6,485 nucleotides of DNA, from assembly GCA_937883885.1 (NCBI GenBank), contig CAKZXL010000840.1, forward strand, positions 1-6,485, given 5' to 3'. The notes below the pieces were generated by a model. It was not told the origin of the DNA, ran no database searches, and worked only from the letters and a program-made list of their open reading frames with translations. Shown piece after piece: positions 1 to 5,280 of the stretch; within the stretch, counting starts at the first letter, position 1; every line of letters starts with the position of its first letter. The position numbers and the translations under genes were made by a program. The DNA comes from an uncultured Aquincola sp. (GTDB taxonomy: Bacteria; Pseudomonadota; Gammaproteobacteria; Burkholderiales; Burkholderiaceae).

Positions 1-184
1 CTACAAGCCGCTGTACGGCGCGCAGATGATGAAGGACTACCCGGCGCTGATGATGCCGCCGCAAGCCGCGGCCGCCGCCTCGGCCGCGATGTCGTCGGCG
101 ACGCCCGACGACGGGCAGGGCAGCCTGCGGCGGCTGGCGGCGCTGATGGGGGGTGCGGCGCCGGTGCTGGAGGCTGCGCGCTGA
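1..184 (+). CDS. 3' end of an unrecognised gene (partial)
   Basis: The reading frame is open from base 2 to a TGA at 182-184 and gives 60 residues. It begins YKPLYGAQMMKDYP, then has a proline/alanine-rich stretch and an Arg/Leu/Ala-rich tail ending VLEAAR. The strong third-position GC bias in this frame is typical of a real high-GC chromosomal gene. The start lies outside the window. No catalytic motif or domain is visible in this tail and I do not recognise the family. The gene probably marks the chromosomal (non-integron) flank, because the truncated integrase begins 66 bp downstream and points towards it. Confidence 0.6.
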   Translation, partial: YKPLYGAQMMKDYPALMMPPQAAAAASAAMSSATPDDGQGSLRRLAALMGGAAPVLEAAR

Positions 185-230
185 CGGGCTGCGGCGTGCG
201 CTTGAACGCCCTCCGACAAGTCTGGCTGTC

Positions 231-253
231 GTAGAGGTCACCCCGGCCTCTAC
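231..253. terminator. Inverted repeat between convergent genes
   Basis: Perfect 7-bp arms GTAGAGG (231-237) and CCTCTAC (247-253) are separated by 9 nt. The repeat overlaps the stop codon of the truncated integrase (250-252) and lies between two convergent genes, where a bidirectional terminator would be expected. There is no T-run on either side, so an intrinsic terminator is only one reading. The repeat may instead be left over from the event that cut the integrase. Confidence 0.3.
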
Positions 254-927
254 CTCCGACGCCAGACCTCAAGGGCAAGCGCCAGCTGCTCACGCAGCGC
301 CGGCACCAATGACTGCGGCAGCATCACCACCCGGTCTTTGGCGCCTTTGCCTTCCCGCACGATCAGCGCCCGCTGACCGAAGTCCAGGTCTTTGACTCGC
401 AACTGCAGCGCCTCGGTGATGCGCAGGCCGCAGCCATACAGCAGTTGAGCCAGCAGTTGATGCTCACCGGCCATGGCCACCAGCACCTGGCGCACTTCTT
501 CCACCGTCAATACCACCGGCAGGCGACGCTGACGGCGTGGATGACCAATGTCCTTCAGCCACCGAAATTGCTGCTGCAATACCTTGCCGTAGAAGAAGAG
601 CAGGGCCGACAGCGCCTTGCTGTGTGTGGCCGGTGCCACTGATTTGTCGTTGGCCAGATGCATCAAGAAAGCCTCTACTTCAGGACCGTCCAACTCGGCC
701 GGATGGCGAAGCTCATGAAAGCGGATGAAAGCCTTGACCCAATGGCTATAGGCCTCTTCGGTGCGGTGGCTGTAATGCAGCAGGCGCAAGCGTTTGCGAA
801 GCTGGCCCAACACACGGGTGGACTTCAGCGGTGGCAGGTCTTGAGCCTGATGCGGCGGACGCAGCGCCTTGCGGGCGTCAAGGCTGGCGATGGTGGCAAT
901 GGGAATTGCGCTGGCATGATGACCCAC
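250..927 (-). pseudogene. intI: Integron integrase IntI, C-terminally truncated
   Basis: This is a tyrosine recombinase of the integron integrase group, which normally joins attI and attC sites. After an N-terminal extension the core-binding domain reads [20 protein letters not shown], then WVKAFIRFH and [10 protein letters not shown]. The catalytic domain starts with [10 protein letters not shown], followed by [20 protein letters not shown] with the box I arginine, and [14 protein letters not shown] with the beta-hairpin lysine. Homology runs to about [15 protein letters not shown] and then meets a stop. The IntI-specific insertion, the HxxR box and the nucleophilic tyrosine are all missing, roughly the last third of a protein usually about 320-340 residues long, so it cannot recombine. 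The frame stays open up to a TTG at 1035. I prefer the GTG at 925-927 because the LexA-like box and promoter lie at 983-1010, but even this start leaves about 29 residues before PPL, against 8 in IntI1. Confidence 0.88.
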
Positions 928-982
928 GCTGCGTGCCGAGCCCTCGACGAGAACTTGTAATGGCGTGCCGCTTTTGCCAGGA

Positions 983-1010
983 ATTTGATGCTGTATGAAT
1001 CCACATTCAA
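983..1010 (-). promoter_or_regulatory. Candidate intI promoter with LexA-like operator
   Basis: On the plus strand CTGT (991-994), 8 nt and ACAT (1003-1006) form a LexA-like box, one base off CTGT-N8-ACAG. Reading towards intI, a -35-like TTGAAT (1010-1005) and a -10-like TCAAAT (988-983) are 16 bp apart, each matching 4 of 6 consensus bases, and the LexA-like box lies in the spacer. SOS control by LexA is established for many integron integrase promoters, which raises the weight of this otherwise modest match. Any such control is now moot because the integrase is truncated. Confidence 0.4.
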
Positions 1011-1039
1011 TCCGGGAAAAGTGATGGTCAGTCAAGCAC

Positions 1040-1121
1040 TTAGAGCATCTCCCTGCGTCCGATCTAGGCGGCGGCTTGGCTGCCTAGGTGCCGTATGCTG
1101 TCGGTCGAGAACACGTTGGAA
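1040..1121 (+). other. attI: attI-side region and attI x attC junction
   Basis: The crossover box GTTGGAA (1115-1121) marks where cassette 1 joins the platform, between G1115 and T1116. It is the exact reverse complement of the first attC box of cassette 1 (TTCCAAC, 1946-1952), as expected for an inserted cassette. Left of it, CTAGGC (1064-1069) and GCCTAG (1082-1087) form an inverted repeat with a 12-nt gap that could contribute integrase-binding sites. The exact left border of attI cannot be fixed by eye because attI sites are poorly conserved. Confidence 0.55.
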
Positions 1122-2026
1122 CTCATAAACCATCCTCTTCCGCGCCATGCGAATCACCGGCACAACACAACTGCTTGGCCTCATTGGGGACCCCGTGTCA
1201 CAGGCACGCACACCTGTAATGGCAAACGAACTCCTGGAGCGGCGAAAGAAGCTCGGCCCGCATGTGCTTGTACCCATGCACGTCGCCTTTGATGAATTAG
1301 AGCAATTCGTGTCGGGTCTTCGGACAATGCAAAATTTCGGCGGAGCCGTAGTCACCATGCCCCACAAGACGCGCATGGCAGCGTTGATTGATGAGCTTAC
1401 GCCCGAATCCATGTTGGTTGGGGCTGTCAATGTCATTCGCCGCCTCGCAGGTGGTAAGTTAGCAGGAACAGTGCTCGATGGGGAAGGCTTCGTTGACGGG
1501 CTTCATGCCGCAGGGCATACCGTCGCAGGAAAGACATGTGTTTTGGTCGGGGCTGGAGGCGCTGCATCGGCGATTGCGTTTGCTCTGGCAAAGCATGGCT
1601 GCAGTTCCCTATGCTTACTCAACAGGACATCTTCCAAGTCTTCCACTCTTGCCGAGCGCCTTCGGGAAACGTTCCCCGAGGTTCAAGTCACCGTCGAGCT
1701 GCCACGCCACTCAACGTTTGATATCGCAATCAATGGCACTAGCCTTGGAATGAAGCCTGGTGACCACTTGCCAATGGATGAAGCGCTGATAGATCGAACA
1801 ACGCTTGTTGCCGAGTGTGTAATTTCGCCAGAGATCACAGCGCTTCTCGAGGTCGCAAAGCGCAGAGGGCGCCGGATTCACACTGGTGTTCCCATGCTCG
1901 CCGCCCAAATCAATCTCATGCTCGCGTTCATGGGTGTCGAATGAGTTCCAACAAGTTGCTCGTCGCGGACACGCAGCAGCGGGTTGCCGCTTCGCGGCGC
2001 TTGCTGCGTGCCGGACAGCGCCAACG
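1116..2026 (+). mobile_element. Gene cassette 1 (AroE-family)
   Basis: The left boundary is G1115/T1116 and the right boundary is G2026/T2027, each in a GTTRRRY-type box (GTTGGAA and GTTGGGT). The cassette holds one ORF in plus orientation, only 31 bp of leader before the ATG, and one attC starting 1 nt after the stop codon. This compact layout is standard for integron gene cassettes. Confidence 0.8.
1147..1944 (+). CDS. Shikimate dehydrogenase (AroE)-family protein, cassette-borne
   Basis: The predicted NAD(P)-dependent oxidoreductase has 265 residues, close to the 272 of E. coli AroE, which reduces 3-dehydroshikimate to shikimate. The N-terminal substrate domain carries the catalytic lysine in VVTMPHK (K74), the asparagine in VGAVNV (N95) and the aspartate in LDGEGF (D111). 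The Rossmann domain has VGAGGAAS (134-141) and NRTSSK (159-164); the basic residues after the second strand suggest NADP. NGTSLGM (196-202) and AAQINLML with Q254 complete the family pattern. The unusual point is the substrate loop. Where AroE has serines in an SxSP motif, this protein has QARTP (19-23), so one serine is Ala and the other Thr. Carboxylate binding may be altered and the substrate could be a related compound. The ATG at 1147 has no clear ribosome binding site but is the first start in the cassette that covers the GDPVSQ motif. Confidence 0.85.
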   Translation: MRITGTTQLLGLIGDPVSQARTPVMANELLERRKKLGPHVLVPMHVAFDELEQFVSGLRTMQNFGGAVVTMPHKTRMAALIDELTPESMLVGAVNVIRRLAGGKLAGTVLDGEGFVDGLHAAGHTVAGKTCVLVGAGGAASAIAFALAKHGCSSLCLLNRTSSKSSTLAERLRETFPEVQVTVELPRHSTFDIAINGTSLGMKPGDHLPMDEALIDRTTLVAECVISPEITALLEVAKRRGRRIHTGVPMLAAQINLMLAFMGVE

Positions 2027-2032
2027 TTGGGT
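1946..2032 (+). other. attC: attC site of cassette 1 (87 bp)
   Basis: The first box TTCCAAC (1946-1952) pairs with the last box GTTGGGT (2026-2032) through its CCAAC/GTTGG core. In between, CACGCAGCA (1970-1978) pairs with TGCTGCGTG (2002-2010), and GCCGC-TTCG-CGGC forms the tip. This gives the long imperfect cruciform that IntI recognises as single-stranded DNA. Length and layout fit known attC sites. It starts 1 nt after the stop codon of the AroE-family gene. Confidence 0.85.
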
Positions 2033-2043
2033 GTCATCTTGCT

Positions 2044-2502
2044 ATGCAACCTATCGTGATTAACTCTGAGATGCGACTGGCGGTTGTGTGCGTAGCACTT
2101 GGTGCTTGCGCTTCAGCGGCCCTCTCACCAAAGGACTCGTTCTTTCTCCCCAATTTCCTGTTTTTCTGGGGATCGCAAGTTCTAGTGCTTGCACTCGCTG
2201 TTGCGTTTCGCCTGCGCCCCGCCTTTGTAGCCGGAGTCGCCTTATCGCTGGCCCTGTACATCAGTCTTTTCGGTGGGTGGGTCTTCTCTCGTGCTCACCC
2301 TGATTCAATGGCATGGGTGGGTTACATGTTCTCCCTTCCAGGCGCTGTGGTCGGCCTGCTTTCGGTAGCCTCTTGGGTGAAAGCGAGGCCCAGTGCTGGC
2401 CCGCTGGCCTCGGGCTCACTTGCGGCTGCTGCCGTCGCCGGTGGTATCGCAGTCAATCAAGCCGTGGTGTGCGGCACAGTCATGTACTGCGGAGGAAAAT
2501 GA
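2044..2502 (+). CDS. Small multi-pass membrane protein, unknown function
   Basis: From the ATG at 2044 the protein has 152 residues and is dominated by hydrophobic stretches at about 11-27, 36-54, 59-82, 89-111 and 120-146. That suggests four or five membrane segments with short loops. The first stretch has an ALGACASA pattern that could also be read as a signal peptide or lipoprotein-like start. The frame is open further upstream to 1984, but that would run through the attC of cassette 1, so the start must lie after 2027. The ATG at 2071 (MRLAVV) is the alternative start. The stop overlaps the attC flank and lies 1 nt before the paired CACCCAAC. I recognise no family or catalytic motif. Small orphan membrane proteins are frequent in integron cassettes. 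Confidence 0.7.
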   Translation: MQPIVINSEMRLAVVCVALGACASAALSPKDSFFLPNFLFFWGSQVLVLALAVAFRLRPAFVAGVALSLALYISLFGGWVFSRAHPDSMAWVGYMFSLPGAVVGLLSVASWVKARPSAGPLASGSLAAAAVAGGIAVNQAVVCGTVMYCGGK

Positions 2503-2590
2503 CACCCAACCCGCGCTTGGAGCGGACCGCCGAGAAGCGTCGCTTCTGGGTACCCCGTCGGCTGTGCCGCCGGGCGGCCTCTCAAGCTTC
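2503..2590 (+). other. attC: attC remnant of cassette 2 (right box missing)
   Basis: ACCCAAC (2504-2510) matches the RYYYAAC consensus, and its extended form CACCCAAC matches the cassette start at 2026-2033. GCTTGGAG (2514-2521) can pair with CTCTCAAGC (2580-2588), and GACCGCCGA with TCGGCTGTGCC, so most of the stem is present. Where GTTRRRY should close the site the sequence reads TTCACTACAAGG instead. The nearest matching right-hand box outside the intervening DNA is GTTAGGC at 4167, beyond the IS element. Confidence 0.6.
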
Positions 2591-2810
2591 ACTACAAGGG
2601 CTTCCCCGCCTGTCAAGCGAAACCGAGTTCCTGAATCGCGCTGGCGATTCAACTGTGGTCATGCGAGTTGAATAAAAGACTCCACCACGCGCTATTGCGA
2701 GGCCAGTTGATGCGAGATGCGCAGGGTGCGGACGGAAGAAACTACAAGCGGTCACTGTGCAGCACGGGGTGCCTGCTGCGGACCCTGATGGAAGAAGCGC
2801 GTGGGCGACC
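2591..2810. other. Unassigned stretch between attC remnant and IS element
   Basis: I cannot assign a gene here. The stretch contains a perfect hairpin, GAATCGC (2633-2639), 4-nt loop, GCGATTC (2644-2650), and an overlapping inverted repeat, ATTCAAC (2647-2653) with GTTGAAT (2667-2673). It also holds a 36-codon ORF from the ATG at 2710 to a TAG at 2818-2820, with no recognisable motif and no clear ribosome binding site. It may be debris of a deleted cassette or of an older insertion. Confidence 0.4.
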
Positions 2811-2823
2811 CATTCGTTAGCCG

Positions 2824-3031
2824 AGTTTGCTGCGCCATCTTTGTTGCCATCGACGGCGCACCATGATCTCCTTGAGCTAAACGGTCACTGCCCACGCCGG
2901 TCCAACCTGTGCACATCAACGAGTGCCATCACGCGGTGGAGGAAACAGGGCGGCGGCTCAGGGCGGGGCCGCTGCGGGTTGGTGGGTATAGCTGGGCGGC
3001 AGGTTGCGATTGGTCATGGTCGTGCAGGCGC
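2824..3031 (-). ncRNA. Possible bridge RNA region of IS element 1
   Basis: About 208 bp separate the transposase stop from the left border of the element, with no supported gene. In IS110-family elements a bridge RNA encoded in a non-coding end specifies target and donor, and in the IS1111 subgroup it lies downstream of the transposase, as here. On the transposase-sense strand the stretch complementary to 2916-2925 reads CACTCGTTGA, close to the CATTCGTTAG found at both element borders. It could be a target-recognition segment. This is prediction from position and a short similarity only. Confidence 0.3.
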
Positions 3032-4056
3032 TCAGGCCGGCAGCGTGAAGGTGTTACCCTTGGTGAGCACCGCCCAGGCCAGGCGCGCGTTCTTGGCCGC
3101 GATGGCCACCACCGCTTTCCAGTAGCCGCGCCGTTGCTCGACGGCCAGCGCCCATCGGCTGATGCTGTCGGTCTTGCTCTTGGCCGCGTTGAGCACCGCA
3201 CGGGCGCCCATCACCAGCAAGCTGCGCAGGTACGGGTCACCGGCTTTGGTGATGCGCCGGTGCGCCCCAGGCGGGCCTTGCCGCCCGAGCTGTATTGCCC
3301 CGGCACCAGCCCGATCCAGGCCGCAAACTGCCGCCCGCAGCTGAACTCTGTGGCGTTGCCTACCATCGCCACCAGCGCGGTGGCGGTGGTCTCGCCCACG
3401 CCCATCAGCTGCATGAGCCGCTGCGCCGGGGTGCTTTGCCGCGCGATGGCGCGCACATGCTTGTCGTACTGGGCGATGCGCTCGTCCAGGTGAGCCACTT
3501 CGCTGAGCAAGTCGCCAATGACCAGGTTGGCGTAGCCGGGCAGGTCCTGCAGGTGCTCGCGCGCCTGGCGGCGCACCACCTCGGCCTTCAAGGGCAGCAC
3601 GATGCCGAACTCGGTGAGCAGGCCACGGATGCGGTTGATGCAGGCCGTGCGCTCGGTGACAAAACCTTGGCGGGCGCGGTGCACCATCAGCTGCGCCTGC
3701 TGCTCGACGGTCTTGACCGGCACAAAGCGCATGTTGGGCCTCTGCACGGCTTCGCAGATCGCCGCCGCGTCGGCCGCGTCGTTCTTGCCGCGCTTGCCGC
3801 TCATGCGGTAGGGCGTGACCAGCTTGGGCGCCATCAGCCGCACCGTGTGGCCGTGGGCCTGAAACTGCCGTGCCCAGTGGTGCGCACCAGAACACGCCTC
3901 CATCCCGATGACGCCAGGCGGCAGGCTGGCCATCAAGGCGTTGAGCTTGCCGCGCGCCACCTTGGGCTGCTTCAGCTGCACTGCGCCGCCCGCTGTCACC
4001 CCGTGCACGGCAAATACGTTCTTCGCCAGATCGATGCCTGTGGCAATAATGGTCAT
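3032..4056 (-). pseudogene. IS110/IS1111-family transposase 1, frameshifted
   Basis: From the ATG at 4056, preceded by a strong ribosome binding site (GGAAGGGGAAGG), the N-terminal RuvC-like DEDD domain shows GIDLAKNVFAVHG (D9), GMEACSG (E53) and KNDAADAAAI (D93, D96). The C-terminal Transposase_20-type domain has LMGVGETTATALVAMVG and WIGLVPGQYSSGGKARLG with the conserved serine. Right after this, near 3255-3266, the frame is lost and the rest (RRITKAGDPYLRS onwards) continues in another frame to the TGA at 3032-3034. One missing base in the run GGGGCGCACCGGCGCATC, or an 8-bp duplication-like insertion there, explains it. Restored length is about 339-341 residues, normal for the family. Without correction the protein ends in nonsense soon after the serine. 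A sequencing error is the main alternative. Confidence 0.85.
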
Positions 4057-4149
4057 GGGCCTTCCCCTTCCAGGTGAGTTGATGAGGTTTCGCACTTCCC
4101 ATCACGGCGCCATTTCGCGGCACTCCGCTTCGCGGTTCACTCGGGGCGG

Positions 4150-4162
4150 GGAAGGCCCTTCC
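4150..4162. repeat. Palindrome at the right end of IS element 1
   Basis: GGAAGG-C-CCTTCC forms a perfect 6-bp inverted repeat directly before the flanking CATTCGTTAGG. It may be part of the terminal structure of the element. I found no matching copy at the left end. Confidence 0.3.
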
Positions 4163-4188
4163 ATTCGTTAGGCGTCGCAAGAGCACCC

Positions 4189-4617
4189 ATGCCGTACGTC
4201 ATCCGCCCATTCGAACCCACTGACTACCCTGCCGCAATGGCTCTATGGAATCGAACAGCCGGTGTTGGACTGAGCGAGGCAGACGAACGCGCACCGGTAG
4301 AGCGATTCCTGGTCAGGAACCAAGGCCTCAGCTTCGTTGCCCTTGAGGCGCAAGTAATCGTCGGCACGATCCTGTGTGGTCACGATGGGAGGCGAGGATT
4401 AATCCATCACTTGGTTTCCGCGGAGGGCCACCGTCGCCGCGGTATCGCGAGAGCACTCTTGCTCCGCGGACTTGCGGCTCTAAGGACTCAAGGAATCGAC
4501 AAAACCCATCTGCTGGTCTTTCGCGTCAACGAGGAAGGTTTGGCCTTTTGGCGGTCGGTCTCAGCTGTGGAACGGACTGAACTTGCACTTTTCTCCCTCT
4601 CGACCGGCGACGCCTAA
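4189..4617 (+). CDS. GNAT-family N-acetyltransferase (YpeA-like)
   Basis: The predicted product is a 142-residue single-domain GNAT acetyltransferase that would transfer acetyl from acetyl-CoA to an amine. IRPFEPTDYPAAMALWNR at the N-terminus and VALEAQVIVGTILCGHDGRRG form the first strands. The acetyl-CoA pyrophosphate loop is HRRRGIARALLLRGL (81-95), matching the R/QxxGxA pattern of motif A. FRVNEEGLAFWRSV (111-124) is the motif B region. The overall pattern, including the GHDGRRG segment, resembles YpeA-type acetyltransferases. The substrate cannot be read from the sequence. GNAT proteins are common in cassettes; some modify antibiotics, but nothing here points to that. The ATG lies 21 bp into the cassette with only a weak AAGAG ribosome binding site, and the stop TAA (4615-4617) is built into the attC box GCCTAAC. 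Confidence 0.85.
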   Translation: MPYVIRPFEPTDYPAAMALWNRTAGVGLSEADERAPVERFLVRNQGLSFVALEAQVIVGTILCGHDGRRGLIHHLVSAEGHRRRGIARALLLRGLAALRTQGIDKTHLLVFRVNEEGLAFWRSVSAVERTELALFSLSTGDA

Positions 4618-4737
4618 CTTGTCGGTCGAGGCGAGGCCCGACGGCAAAGCACAAGGCCCGGCTCCGGGTCTTTTCTATCATCCCTCCGTCGGGCCTGGCG
4701 CTTCGCCGTCGGCCCTGCCTCACGTCGAACGCTAGAC
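4612..4737 (+). other. attC: attC site of cassette 3 (126 bp)
   Basis: The first box GCCTAAC (4612-4618) matches RYYYAAC. The last box is GCTAGAC (4731-4737), one base away from GTTRRRY. The arms 4619-4649 and about 4705-4729 are largely complementary. AGGCCCGACGG (4634-4644) has two possible partners, an exact one at 4686-4696 and a one-mismatch one at 4706-4716, so the site can fold in two registers. It is at the long end for attC sites. Confidence 0.75.
4653..4674 (+). terminator. Terminator-like hairpin inside attC of cassette 3
   Basis: AAGGCCCGG (4653-4661) pairs with CCGGGTCTT (4664-4672) through nine pairs, including one G-U. The run TTTT at 4671-4674 follows directly, as in an intrinsic terminator. 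It stands 36 bp after the GNAT stop codon and would end the GNAT transcript before the next cassette. The formal 2-nt loop would open to 4 nt in practice. Confidence 0.5.
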
Positions 4738-5280
4738 GGCAAGTGAGCCTCCCCCACCCCTTCTATACCGTGGCGTACATAGACGTCAGCCCTTCAGCGC
4801 GCGCGCAGGTCGAAGAGCTTCGAGCGAATCACGATCCACACGCTGATGTCGTGGGCCCGCACTTCACTATGGTTTTCGGATGTAAAGCCGTACCTGAAGC
4901 CGAGTACAACGCTCACATCGCGGTTGTCGCGCGGTCTGCCAAGCAGATCAAGTTTCACTGCCGGTACGCAATGCTGGGGGCAGACGACATTGATGAAAGA
5001 GCCTATGTCTTTCTCGTCCCTGATGAAGGCAACAGCAGCATCTCATTGCTACACGACCGCCTACACACAGGTCCGCTCGCAGAGCATATTCGGCTTGAGT
5101 TCCCATATATCCCGCACATCACAGTCGCTTCAACACATGATCGGAAGTTGGCCAAGTCACTGTGCGACGGCCTGAACAGCGCGGGAGTTGATGTGCAGGG
5201 TACTGTTCGGTCCCTCACCGTCGGCCTACTGGTGGATGGAAAGTTTCATGCCATTGCGGAGCACAGCCTTGCCGTCTAAG
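4732..5280 (+). mobile_element. Gene cassette 4 (2H phosphoesterase), right end cut
   Basis: The left junction is G4731/C4732. The junction bases GCTAGACGGC (4731-4740) pair with GCCGTCTA (5271-5278) over 8 bases, as in the other cassettes. The attC begins as GTCTAAG (5274-5280) over the stop codon but is not completed: transposase-derived sequence on the other strand starts by about 5298. The 18 bp between could be remaining attC arm. Confidence 0.6.
4743..5279 (+). CDS. 2H phosphoesterase (2'-5' RNA ligase-like)
   Basis: The 178-residue protein has the two H-x-T motifs that define the 2H phosphoesterase superfamily: GPHFTMVFG with H40 and T42, and PHITVAS with H125 and T127. Their spacing of about 85 residues and the near-180 length fit LigT/2'-5' RNA ligase-type proteins. 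Such enzymes act on 2',3'-cyclic phosphates, 2'-5' linkages or cyclic nucleotides; the substrate here is unknown. There is no signal peptide or membrane segment, so it is probably cytoplasmic. The start is the GTG at 4743, only 11 bp into the cassette, leaving almost no room for a leader, and no ATG lies near. Translation may be leaderless or depend on attC sequence upstream (GTCGAACG). The stop TAA overlaps the first attC box. Confidence 0.82.
   Translation: MSLPHPFYTVAYIDVSPSARAQVEELRANHDPHADVVGPHFTMVFGCKAVPEAEYNAHIAVVARSAKQIKFHCRYAMLGADDIDERAYVFLVPDEGNSSISLLHDRLHTGPLAEHIRLEFPYIPHITVASTHDRKLAKSLCDGLNSAGVDVQGTVRSLTVGLLVDGKFHAIAEHSLAV

Larger units (their letters stand above)
2027..2590 (+). 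mobile_element. Gene cassette 2 (membrane protein), right end disrupted
   Basis: The left boundary is G2026/T2027. The first 8 junction bases GTTGGGTG (2026-2033) are the exact reverse complement of CACCCAAC (2503-2510) just after the stop codon, which confirms a real cassette. The right boundary is lost. The stem can be followed to about 2589, but no GTTRRRY box follows it directly. Confidence 0.65.
2811..4166 (-). mobile_element. IS110/IS1111-family insertion sequence 1
   Basis: A single DEDD-type transposase is read on the minus strand, with about 110 bp upstream and about 220 bp of non-coding DNA downstream of it. Both outer borders carry nearly the same 13 bases, CATTCGTTAGsCG, at 2811-2823 and 4163-4175, and the right copy contains the attC box GTTAGGC of the next junction. 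An element length of about 1.35 kb between these copies fits the family. The exact ends are inferred because this family lacks classical terminal inverted repeats. The long 3' non-coding end is typical of the IS1111 subgroup. Confidence 0.6.
4168..4731 (+). mobile_element. Gene cassette 3 (GNAT acetyltransferase)
   Basis: The left junction is G4167/T4168 in GTTAGGC, and the right junction is G4731/C4732 in the box GCTAGAC. The left junction bases 4167-4177 (GTTAGGCGTCG) are the exact reverse complement of CGACGCCTAAC at 4608-4618. This 11-base match is the longest of the array and shows an intact cassette. Confidence 0.85.

Noticed and set aside
928..1035. Longer integrase start at TTG 1035
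   Set aside because: It would place the candidate promoter and LexA-like box inside the gene and add 65 residues without IntI homology; not fully excluded.
1984..2043. Upstream start for the cassette 2 membrane protein
   Set aside because: This part translates the attC stem of cassette 1 and lies outside cassette 2.
3255..3266. Programmed frameshift in transposase 1
   Set aside because: There is no slippery heptamer, and IS110-family transposases are normally single-frame; mutation or sequencing error is simpler.
2909..3493. 194-codon plus-strand ORF across the IS element 1 left end
   Set aside because: It is mostly antisense to transposase 1 and shows no motif.
3295..4077. 260-codon plus-strand ORF
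   Set aside because: It lies antisense to transposase 1, which has clear DEDD motifs; the plus frame is a GC-driven shadow.
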